This document shows, in pieces, positions 16,865-24,275 of a stretch of DNA of 64,000 nucleotides. The stretch lies in the NCBI RefSeq assembly GCF_029051685.1, contig NZ_JAACFT010000005.1:62001-126000 (forward strand), in the 5' to 3' direction. Every line of letters begins with the position of its first letter. Within the stretch, counting starts at the first letter, position 1. Under the pieces are notes generated by a model. The model did no database searches. It had not been told where the DNA came from and saw only the letters and a list, made by a program, of their open reading frames with translations. The stretch comes from Bradyrhizobium sp. CSA207. Lineage in GTDB: Bacteria > Pseudomonadota > Alphaproteobacteria > Rhizobiales > Xanthobacteraceae. The translations under genes and the position numbers were made by a program.

Positions 16865-17671
16865 TTGGATTCCCCGCCAAATTCCCCGCCGGATGGACCG
16901 GCCGTCATCGAGGAAGCTCCGCGCGAGCCGATCCTGACGCTGCCGGCGGCGCTGACCGCCTATATTATCCTCCTGGCGGCGATCCATCTGCGGGTGCTGT
17001 TGCCGCCGGACATCGAGAACTGGACCATTGACGTCTTCGGCTTCATCCCGAAGCGCTACGATTCCTCGCTGCTCAATCTTGATATCCCCGGCGGGAGCGG
17101 CGCCAAGGTCTGGACCTTCGTCACCTATTCGCTGCTGCACGCCAATCTCACCCATCTCGGTTTCAACGTGCTGTGGCTGTTGCCGTTCGGCAGCGCGCTG
17201 GCACGGCGCTTCGGCACTGTCAGGTTCTTCCTCTTTCTCGCGGTGACGGCCGCGGCCGGCGCGCTCGCCCATCTGCTCACCCATGAGCACGCTGTGGCGC
17301 CGATGATCGGCGCCTCGGCCTCGGTGTCGGGCGCGATGGCGGCGGCGATCCGCTTCGCCTTCGTGCGCGGCAGCTTCCTGTCATTCAGTCGTGCGGACGC
17401 CGATACCGCCGCGAAGGTTCCGGCGCTGCCATTGTCGCGTGCGTTGCGCGAGGGCCGGGTGGTCGCGTTCCTCGCGGTGTGGTTCGGCGTCAACATCGTC
17501 TTCGGCATCGGCGCCCTAGGGATCGACACCGAAGGGGCGAGCGTGGCCTGGCAGGCGCATATCGGCGGCTTCTTCGCCGGGCTGTTGCTGTTCGCGCTGT
17601 TCGATCCCGTGCCGCGCGTACGAGGCGATGCTGCGGATGCGTCATCACGGGACATTTCAACCCGTATCTGA
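16865..17671 (+). CDS. rhomboid-family intramembrane serine protease
   Basis: The protein is 268 aa if it starts at TTG 16865 (reads DSPPNSPPDGPAV), just before the first helix; the frame is open to 16697 but the extra residues look unlike protein. Six or seven hydrophobic segments are seen. Key residues are HANLTHLGFNVLWLLPFG in helix 2, the serine region ASASVSGAM and the catalytic His in WQAHIGGFFAGLL. It cleaves membrane proteins within the bilayer. An insertion of about 35 residues between TM4 and TM5 (FLSFSRADADTAAK) is unusual. Confidence 0.85.
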   Translation: MDSPPNSPPDGPAVIEEAPREPILTLPAALTAYIILLAAIHLRVLLPPDIENWTIDVFGFIPKRYDSSLLNLDIPGGSGAKVWTFVTYSLLHANLTHLGFNVLWLLPFGSALARRFGTVRFFLFLAVTAAAGALAHLLTHEHAVAPMIGASASVSGAMAAAIRFAFVRGSFLSFSRADADTAAKVPALPLSRALREGRVVAFLAVWFGVNIVFGIGALGIDTEGASVAWQAHIGGFFAGLLLFALFDPVPRVRGDAADASSRDISTRI

Positions 17672-17859
17672 AGCGGTGCTTGCGGCGCGGCCCGATTTCA
17701 TCCATCATTCCTGTGAAGAATGTTTGAGGCGACAAGCCGCTAGCGGCGATGCTTCGACAAGCGCCTGAAGCGCGAAGCCGGCGCCATAACTGTTAGTTGA
17801 AGACTCGAAGAACAAGTCCGGACCGCGAACAGCGGACGGTCCGATTCAGGGAGGCGACA

Positions 17860-18288
17860 ATGACGGTACGTTCGATTCTCGACACCAAGGGCCACCAGAT
17901 CGTGAGCGTAGAGCCCGGCACCAAGCTTGCGGCCGTGGTCAAACTGCTTGGCGAGAAGAAGATCGGCGCGGTGCTGGTGATGAACCAGAGCCGGCTGGAA
18001 GGCATCCTGTCGGAGCGCGACATCGTGCGCGTGATCGGCGAGCGCGGCGCCGGCGCGCTGGAGGAGCCCGTGAGCCAGGTCATGACCCGCAAGGTCGTGA
18101 CCTGCAAGGAGACTGACACGGTCGCCGAACTCATGGAGATAATGACGACAGGCAAGTTCCGCCATCTACCGGTGACCGACAACGGCAACGTGGTCGGCCT
18201 CATCTCGATCGGCGACATCGTCAAGCGCCGCGTCCAGGAATACGAGGCCGAGCAGGAAGCGCTGCGCGACTACATCAAGACGGCCTGA
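17860..18288 (+). CDS. CBS-domain pair protein
   Basis: The protein is 142 aa from ATG 17860, with GGGAGGCGA upstream. Two CBS motifs make up the whole protein. The first is VRSILDTKGHQIVSVEP to GILSERDIVR; the second is VSQVMTRKVVTCKE to VGLISIGDIVKRRV. Such stand-alone Bateman modules bind AMP, ATP or related nucleotides and regulate partners. It converges on the patatin gene with only three bases between the stop codons. Confidence 0.92.
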   Translation: MTVRSILDTKGHQIVSVEPGTKLAAVVKLLGEKKIGAVLVMNQSRLEGILSERDIVRVIGERGAGALEEPVSQVMTRKVVTCKETDTVAELMEIMTTGKFRHLPVTDNGNVVGLISIGDIVKRRVQEYEAEQEALRDYIKTA

Positions 18289-18291
18289 TCC

Positions 18292-19323
18292 TCACTCGGT
18301 CGCTTTCGGCGCAGCACCCTCGGGGGGCGGCGCCAGCACGTGGATTGCTTCCTGGATTGAGTCCAGCGCGCGCTCGGCGGCGCGGGTGCCCAGCGCGATG
18401 AGGTCATCGGCGCGATGGAAGTCGAACCAGCCGAACTGGCCGACCCGCGGCGTGATCAGCATGTCCGGCGGATCGCCGGCGAGGCGCGCACGGGTGATGC
18501 GGTCCTGCATGATGTTAAAGGCGTCCACCATCACCGAGGAGAGGCCGGGACGGCTGCCGCCGCCGCCGAAGAACTCGCGCTTCACGGTCTTTTCCGCCGA
18601 GAAGAATCTCGGAAAGCGCCGTTTGGCCGTTGTCTCTTCGGCCACAGGAACGGCCGGCCCGGGCGCCGCGCCGTGCGAATAGACCGTCGTGGAATAGGTG
18701 AAGATGTCGCTGGAAAGATTTGCAGCGATGACGATTTCGGCGCCGAGCGCGCGCGCAGCCGAGACCGGCACCGGATTCACCAGCGCGCCGTCCACGAGCC
18801 AGCGGTCGCCGATCAGGATAGGGGAAAAGATGCCGGGCAGGGCATAGGAGGCGCGCATGGCGTCGACCACGCGGCCGCGCGTCAGCCAGATCTCGTGGCC
18901 GGTGCGGACCTCGGTCGCCACCGCGGCGAATTTCACCGGAAGATCCTCGATCAGGGTCTGGCCGATCGACTCCTGGAGCCGGGTCGCGAGCTTCTCGCCG
19001 CCGATCAGGCCGGAGCCGTTGAGGCGGATGTCGAGATAGCCGAGGATGTTGCGCACGCCTTGCAGGCTGCGACCCCAGTCTTCCAGCGTATCGAGCTGGC
19101 CGGCCGCATAGGCGCCGCCGACCACGGCGCCGATCGAGGTGCCGACCACGACATCGGGCACGATGCCGTTGGCGAGCAGGGTCCTCACGATCCCGATATG
19201 GGCAAAGCCGCGCGCCGCGCCGCCGCCGAGCGCGAGGCCAATGACCGGCCGGCGGATGCTGCCAAGGCCGACTTTCTCGCCGTTGGACCCGTTTGCGCGC
19301 CGGCCCTTCAATATGTCTAGCAC
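18292..19323 (-). CDS. patatin-like phospholipase family protein
   Basis: The protein is 343 aa from GTG 19323, chosen because AGGAGAG lies 5-6 bases upstream; a TTG at 19347 has none. The oxyanion hole is GGGAARG, the nucleophile elbow is GTSIGAVVGG, and the catalytic Asp is in LVDGALVNPVP. The order and spacing fit bacterial RssA/YchK-type patatins. It is cytosolic or peripheral at the membrane, and probably hydrolyses phospholipids or acyl esters. An insertion of about 60 residues after the Asp region is rich in Arg and Gly. Confidence 0.9.
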   Translation of the reverse strand: MLDILKGRRANGSNGEKVGLGSIRRPVIGLALGGGAARGFAHIGIVRTLLANGIVPDVVVGTSIGAVVGGAYAAGQLDTLEDWGRSLQGVRNILGYLDIRLNGSGLIGGEKLATRLQESIGQTLIEDLPVKFAAVATEVRTGHEIWLTRGRVVDAMRASYALPGIFSPILIGDRWLVDGALVNPVPVSAARALGAEIVIAANLSSDIFTYSTTVYSHGAAPGPAVPVAEETTAKRRFPRFFSAEKTVKREFFGGGGSRPGLSSVMVDAFNIMQDRITRARLAGDPPDMLITPRVGQFGWFDFHRADDLIALGTRAAERALDSIQEAIHVLAPPPEGAAPKATE

Positions 19324-19557
19324 CGAAACTCTCCTACGCCGGGCCAACCCCGATCATCAGGCAACCGGACTTGCACTCCGCCAGAACCAGGGCGAAGCAT
19401 GGTTTATGCCGCTTTGGAAAGGGCACGGGGCAGGAGTATGGCGATGGGCGGTTGCCTGAATGCTAATCGCGCAGGCGTCAATCAGGTTCCAAATGTCCGT
19501 ATTTCCTGGGATTGCTGAGGCTTGAATTTGCCGCGTTTTCAGTGAAAAGCAGGTGAC

Positions 19558-20658
19558 ATGACTCTCGGGGGTGACGGCATCATCGGATGGCGGCGCGGCG
19601 CATTGCTGCTGCCTGCGCTGATCCTTGCTGCGTGCCTCCTTACCCTCGGCCAGTTTACCTTCGGTCAAGGTGCTGCGCAGGCGCAGCTTTTCTCCGATCG
19701 CCCGCCGCCGGTGCCGCCGAATTCGGTGCCCGACCCCGGTGGCGCCGTCAGCCTGGCCCCGCCCTCCGGGCCGGGCGCTGCGCCCCCGAGCCTGCCGCCA
19801 ACCCTGATGCAGCCGGCTACGCCCAGCATGCCGCTGCCCGCGGTCACGACCGTACCGTCGGCCCCGCCGCTCAACGCGGCCGTGCCGGGACAGGGCGTGC
19901 TGTCGCTGACTGCGAAATACGGCAAGGACTCAGCCCCGATCACCAGCGGCCTGGTCTGGCGGGTGTTTGCCGATCGCCCCGACGAGAACGGCACCTTCAA
20001 GCTGATCCGCGAAGACCGCAACGCCACGCCTAACATCGTACTGCCGCCCGGCAATTACGTCGTGCACGTCGCCTTCGGCCTCGTCAGCGCGGTGCGCACC
20101 GTCAGCCTGAAGGCCGAGACCGACCGCGAGTCCTTCGTTCTGCCGGCCGGTGGATTACGCATCGAGGGCCGCGTCGGCACCAGCCGCATTCCGCTGAACC
20201 AGATCTCGTTCGCGATCTACAAGGGCAGCCAGTTCGAGTCCGGCGAGCGTGCCTCGCTGGTCCCGAACGTCGCTGCGGGCGACGTCGTGCTGCTGCCGGA
20301 GGGGACCTATTACATCATCTCCAATTATGGCGATCCGGCTAGCCTGGCGAACTCGGTGGTGCGTTCGGACATCCGTGTCCAGGCCGGCAAGCTTACCGAC
20401 GTTATCGTGACCCACCGCGCCGCCGTGATCACGCTCAAGCTGGTCAGCGACAGAGGCGGCGAGGCGCTCGCCAACACCGCCTGGTCGGTGCTGACCCCGG
20501 GCGGCGACGTCATCAAGGAATCGATCGGCGCCTTCCCGCGCGTCGTGCTCGCCGAAGGCGAATACCGCGCCATCGCCAAGAACGAGGGCAAGGTCTATGA
20601 GCGCGGCTTCAACGTCGTCAACGGCGTCGACGGCGAAGTCGAAGTCGTCGCGCGGTAG
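19558..20658 (+). CDS. secreted proline-rich protein of unknown function
   Basis: The protein is 366 aa from ATG 19558. A long signal or anchor segment at residues about 14-40 is followed by a Pro/Ala-rich linker (DRPPPVPPNSVPDP to about residue 110). The rest looks like three repeated beta-sandwich modules, each containing a line such as LPPGNYVVHVAFG, LPEGTYYIISNYG or LAEGEYRAIAKNEG. The repeated (L/P)-x-G-x-Y pattern suggests carboxypeptidase-regulatory-like or Ig-like folds in the periplasm. I do not recognise a named family. Confidence 0.78.
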   Translation: MTLGGDGIIGWRRGALLLPALILAACLLTLGQFTFGQGAAQAQLFSDRPPPVPPNSVPDPGGAVSLAPPSGPGAAPPSLPPTLMQPATPSMPLPAVTTVPSAPPLNAAVPGQGVLSLTAKYGKDSAPITSGLVWRVFADRPDENGTFKLIREDRNATPNIVLPPGNYVVHVAFGLVSAVRTVSLKAETDRESFVLPAGGLRIEGRVGTSRIPLNQISFAIYKGSQFESGERASLVPNVAAGDVVLLPEGTYYIISNYGDPASLANSVVRSDIRVQAGKLTDVIVTHRAAVITLKLVSDRGGEALANTAWSVLTPGGDVIKESIGAFPRVVLAEGEYRAIAKNEGKVYERGFNVVNGVDGEVEVVAR

Positions 20659-21026
20659 GACCGGTGCGGCGACGCACTCTTGCCTCTCTCCGCCGGTTCG
20701 GTTCTCACCAACTCCGCTGAAATTTCCGCACCATCGTACCGCGCTTCTTATCGAGCGAACAAAAAACAGCCAGATGCTGATCAATCTGCTCGTATCGTAT
20801 CTCGCATTATCCAACTCGACGGCCGATCGGACGTCCGGTGAGCATTCGCTTACCGGATGGTCCTCGTCGGTGTTCTGCTCTGAATACGCATGTCAGCGCT
20901 ACCAAGCCGTGTCTGTCCCGTAAGGCTTGGGGAAACACCGGCGCTGCGGCGAAAATCCGATAATCAATCTTATTCTCTTTCTCTCCTGCTGCGTTATATG
21001 TCGGGCATCCGTCCAAGGGGGCCGGA
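20659..21026. other. intergenic region, nothing recognised
   Basis: There are 368 bases with only short, unconvincing open frames. A T/C-rich run near 20980 probably lies in the promoter region of the small gene at 21027. I see no hairpin with a T run. Confidence 0.4.
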
Positions 21027-21275
21027 GTGCAGACCATTGACGTCTGCGCCGGCAATGAGCAGGGGGCCCAGCCCGTCGGCATGTTCGAAGTGGTCCTAAC
21101 GAGACGCAAGCGGTTTGGCTGGCGATGGCAGGTGTGTAACCAGTCCGGCAAGGTATTTGCGGACGGGTTCGAACGCACGCGCCCATCCGCCAAGTATCAG
21201 GGCGAGCGCGCGCTGTTCTTTCTGCTGTCACAGGCCCCCTTGCACAAGCGCTCCGCCGCCTCGAGCGAGGACTAG
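21027..21275 (+). CDS. small hypothetical protein, 82 aa
   Basis: GTG 21027 is preceded by AAGGGGGCCGGA. The protein has a compact core (MFEVVLTRRKRFGWRWQVCN, then GKVFADGFERTRPSAKY) that reads like a small beta-rich conserved alphaproteobacterial protein. There is no signal peptide. Codon use is like the neighbours. It lies 23 bases before the stop of the convergent oxidoreductase. Function unknown. Confidence 0.7.
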   Translation: MQTIDVCAGNEQGAQPVGMFEVVLTRRKRFGWRWQVCNQSGKVFADGFERTRPSAKYQGERALFFLLSQAPLHKRSAASSED

Positions 21276-21298
21276 CGGCGCCTGATCGGGCAGCGACC

Positions 21299-22291
21299 TC
21301 ATATTTCGACGACCAACTTGCCCTTGGCCGCGTGATCGCGGATCAGCGCATAGGCATCGCCTACGCTCTCAAACGTGAAGTGCCTGGGATCGAGCAGGGG
21401 CACGAGCTTGCCGGCCTCGATCAGGCGCGTGGCCTCGGTCATGATCCCCCCGTGATGCGCGCGACCTTCGACTGAGAGCAGCGGCAGCAACGTGAACACA
21501 CCGGAATAGCTGGCGGCGCGGAACGAGAGTGGCGCAAGCGCATGCGTGCCCCAACCGAGCGCGCTCACCACATGGCCGAAGCGGCGCACGGCTTCGAACG
21601 AGGCATCGAGCACCTTGCCGCCGACGGTGTCGTAGACGATGTCAAAACCCCGGCCGCCCGTGTGCTCTGCAACGTAAGTCGCGATGGCGGTATTGCGGTC
21701 GATGAAGGTCGCGCCGAAACCTTCGATGACTACGCGCTGCGATGCCGAGCCGGTTGCGAACACCTGCGCTCCGAATGCGCGCGCGATCTGCATGGCGACA
21801 TGGCCAACACCGCCCGCGCCGCCATGGATCAACACCCTTTGGCCAGCCTTCAGCGCGGCGCGGTCGATCAGACCTTCCCACGCCGTAATGAAAATGAGGG
21901 GCAGGGCGGCCGCCTCGCGCATGCTGAGGTTGGCAGGCTTCAACGCCAAAAGGTCGGTGTCGACGGCGGCGAATTCGGCCAGCGATCCCTGCACGCCGCC
22001 GACGCCACCGGTCATGCCATAGACCTCGTCGCCGAGCCGGAATCGCGTCACCGCGCGCCCGGTCTGTTCGACCACGCCGGCGAGATCTAACCCGAGGATC
22101 GCCGGCAGCGGGTGGTGTGCATGCGCAGCCGCGCCGGCGTGGATCTTGGTGTCGAGCGGATTGACCCCGCTCGCGCGCACGCGCACCAGCACCTCGCGTG
22201 GGCCGATCTCGGGCGTGGAGATGGTTGAGACGCGCAGCGGTGCGTTGTGAGTTTCCAGGATCGCTGCGCACATGGTCGACTGTCTCGTCAT
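21299..22291 (-). CDS. zinc-independent quinone oxidoreductase (MDR family)
   Basis: The protein is 330 aa from ATG 22291. An N-terminal GroES-like fold (REVLVRVRASGVNPLDTKI, LGLDLAGVVEQTG) precedes a Rossmann domain with GGAGGVGHVAMQIARA. The cysteine ligands for zinc are absent, as in NADPH quinone reductases. It likely reduces quinones or enones. It is divergent from a LysR-type gene with operator-like repeats between them, so it is the probable target of that regulator. Confidence 0.88.
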   Translation of the reverse strand: MTRQSTMCAAILETHNAPLRVSTISTPEIGPREVLVRVRASGVNPLDTKIHAGAAAHAHHPLPAILGLDLAGVVEQTGRAVTRFRLGDEVYGMTGGVGGVQGSLAEFAAVDTDLLALKPANLSMREAAALPLIFITAWEGLIDRAALKAGQRVLIHGGAGGVGHVAMQIARAFGAQVFATGSASQRVVIEGFGATFIDRNTAIATYVAEHTGGRGFDIVYDTVGGKVLDASFEAVRRFGHVVSALGWGTHALAPLSFRAASYSGVFTLLPLLSVEGRAHHGGIMTEATRLIEAGKLVPLLDPRHFTFESVGDAYALIRDHAAKGKLVVEI

Positions 22292-22336
22292 GATCGTCTT
22301 GCTCCGTTGTCCACTCCAATATGGCCCTAACTTTTT

Positions 22337-22384
22337 TGTATGAGAAGAAACGGAGATGTATGGTGATCATACAATTTTGTATGA
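22337..22384. promoter_or_regulatory. candidate LysR operator: three TGTATG boxes, one a perfect dyad
   Basis: TGTATG occurs at 22337, 22357 and 22379, about 20 bases apart. The middle one forms a perfect dyad, TGTATG-5 bases-CATACA (22357-22373), which contains the T-N11-A core of LysR sites. It lies between the divergent oxidoreductase and LysR-type genes. Confidence 0.65.
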
Positions 22385-22396
22385 TTGGATTTTCCG

Positions 22397-23248
22397 ATGG
22401 ACTGGAGCGATCTGCGCATCTTCCTGGCGATCGCGCGTGAAGGCACGCTCGGCGCTGCTGCGCGAAAAATCGGTCAGACCCAGCCGACCATGGGCCGGCG
22501 GCTTCGCACGCTCGAAACCGCGCTCGGACAGACGCTGTTCCAGCGCACCGCGGACGGCTTCGTCCTGACTGACGAGGGCACCGCCGTGCTGCGGCATGCG
22601 GAGCGGATCGAGGAAGAGGCGATCGCGCTGGAGCGGCACGCGTCCGGCGTCGAGACACACCTCGACGGCCTGCTCCGCCTGTCGTCGTCGGACTGGTTCG
22701 GGACGGTGATGCTGTCGCCAGTGATCGCCGCGTTCGGCAAGCGCCATCCCAAGGTGACCGTCGAGCTTTTGACCGATGCGCGGCTCTACAGCCTGCCGCG
22801 CCGCGAGGCCGATCTTGTGTTCCGCATCAAGCCGTTCGACGAGCCCGAGGTGATCTCCAGAAAGCTGCTCCATATTCCCTACGCGCTCTATGGCAAGAAG
22901 GGCAGCAAGCCGCCGCGCGCCGGCGATGGCCGTGGCATCCGTGTCGTGACCATGAATGCCGAATTCGCCGAGATGCCCGATGCCCTCTGGCTGAAGCGTA
23001 CGCTGCCGAACGCAGAGATTGCCTCGCGCAGCAACAACCGGCAGGCGCAGGCTGAGCTCTGCGCTTACGGTGGCGGATTGGCCGTGCTGCCGCGCCCGCT
23101 TGGCGACCGCGACCGCCGCCTGGTCGCGCTCGACATCGGCGCGGCGCCGCCCGGCCGCGATACCTTCGTCGGCTATCACCGCGATCTGCGGCGCCTCGCT
23201 CGTCTCCGCGCGCTGCTCGATCTCGTGATCGAGCGGCTGACGGGATGA
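22397..23248 (+). CDS. LysR-family transcriptional regulator
   Basis: The protein is 283 aa from ATG 22397 (MDWSDLRIFLAIAREG). The winged-helix domain includes GAAARKIGQTQPTMGRRLRTLE. The rest is a periplasmic-binding-protein-like effector domain. LysR proteins of this layout usually control the divergent gene, here the quinone oxidoreductase, and their own expression. The inducer is unknown. An ATG four codons upstream is also possible. Confidence 0.9.
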   Translation: MDWSDLRIFLAIAREGTLGAAARKIGQTQPTMGRRLRTLETALGQTLFQRTADGFVLTDEGTAVLRHAERIEEEAIALERHASGVETHLDGLLRLSSSDWFGTVMLSPVIAAFGKRHPKVTVELLTDARLYSLPRREADLVFRIKPFDEPEVISRKLLHIPYALYGKKGSKPPRAGDGRGIRVVTMNAEFAEMPDALWLKRTLPNAEIASRSNNRQAQAELCAYGGGLAVLPRPLGDRDRRLVALDIGAAPPGRDTFVGYHRDLRRLARLRALLDLVIERLTG

Positions 23249-23670
23249 CCTCATCTACGACCCCTGCGCTCCTCGTCGGGCAAAATATCCCAGAGCTGGG
23301 TCAATTCGCAGATATCAAAATATTTCACTTTACCGAAATTCGGAAACGGCGTATGCGTTGCCGCAACCCGGCCCGAGGAAGAGGGGCGTATCGCGATCGT
23401 CACGACACGCGGGCCGGACGGCGGTGGACGCAGGCCACATCGGTGCGAACGGCTTCGCAGGGCGGGAAACCGTGAGCGGCGGCGTCGCGCACACGACCGG
23501 TGCGACTTGCGTACGGCAAAATCGTGTGGTCCTGGCGCCCGGGGTCTGTGCGTCAAGTCTTGCGGTGATGTGGCGGCCCGACCGGGCCCGCGCATCGGTC
23601 ATCTGCATGGCGACGGGGGCAATAGTGCATCGCTCCCCGGGGAGAGCGCGACATAAGCCGTAAAACCACT

Positions 23671-23784
23671 GCGCAGGGAAGGCCGGGATGTCTTGGCTTC
23701 ACCTGTATGCCGCTGTGCAGATTTCCTACTGCAACTTCGCACAGTGGACCGCGGGTGCCAGCCGGCGCCCGGTCTTCCCTGCGC
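23671..23784 (+). repeat. structured repeat with predicted three-arm fold
   Basis: GCGCAGGGAAGGCCGGG (23671-23687) can pair with CCCGGTCTTCCCTGCGC (23768-23784), 17 bp with one G-U. Inside are a 9-bp hairpin (23710-23718 with 23739-23747) and a 7-bp hairpin (23753-23759 with 23764-23770). The last hairpin competes with the final three pairs of the closing stem. Strand is nominal. Confidence 0.6.
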
Positions 23785-23904
23785 CCTCTTTCATTCGAGG
23801 GTGAGGCGACCAAGCAAAGCTCGGGCGAAACACGCCGCGAGGACGCGAGGGTGTGTCTGCGATTTGAAATGCAAATTGAAAGAGCGGCGCTGTCACCCGC
23901 ACTC

Positions 23905-23985
23905 CGTCATTGCGAGCGCAGCGAAGCAATCCAGAAATGTATCCGCGGAAGGATTCTGGATTGCTTCGCTGCGCTCGCAATGACG
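23905..23985. repeat. long intergenic palindrome, copy 1
   Basis: Perfect inverted arms of 31 bp (23905-23935 and 23955-23985), beginning CGTCATTGCGAGCG, surround a 19-base loop containing CCGCGGA. A second copy lies at 46954-47033. Confidence 0.85.
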
Positions 23986-24023
23986 AGTCTGTTGATGCAG
24001 CGCGCGCATTATCTCCGCAACGT

Positions 24024-24060
24024 CGTCCCGGCCTAGTGCGCCGCGCACGGGGGCCGGGAC
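24024..24060. repeat. short intergenic palindrome
   Basis: GTCCCGGCC and GGCCGGGAC, with GTGCGC/GCGCAC inside, form an imperfect 37-base hairpin. This is another recurrent Bradyrhizobium-like repeat type as far as I recall. Confidence 0.6.
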
Positions 24061-24275
24061 CCATAGCCACCAGCGGACGTGGTTACGGAGACTAGGAGTT
24101 ACTTTTTCACGCAACAGGCCCGCCGAACAAAACCGTCATAGTCTCTAACGCCCGCTAACTATCGTCCGACTTAAAACTGTCATAATCGCCGAATGGACCC
24201 CGCAGCCGCACCTCTTTTACAAGCCATTAAGCAGGCCTGCATTGGATGCGGCGGGAAAGTGCGTTGGGGACTGCC

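Larger units (their letters stand above)
23249..24275. other. 1-kb repeat-rich intergenic region
   Basis: No convincing gene is present. From about 23313 to 23870 the sequence resembles a long repeat that I associate with many Bradyrhizobium intergenic sites. It contains the structured element at 23671-23784, then a long palindrome at 23905-23985 and a shorter one at 24024-24060. Short frames such as 23358-23663 and 23707-24036 appear to be by-products of the repeats. Confidence 0.6.

Noticed and set aside
23358..24036. short open frames in the repeat-rich gap as genes
   Set aside because: They follow repeat sequence, lack ribosome sites and have biased composition without any domain.
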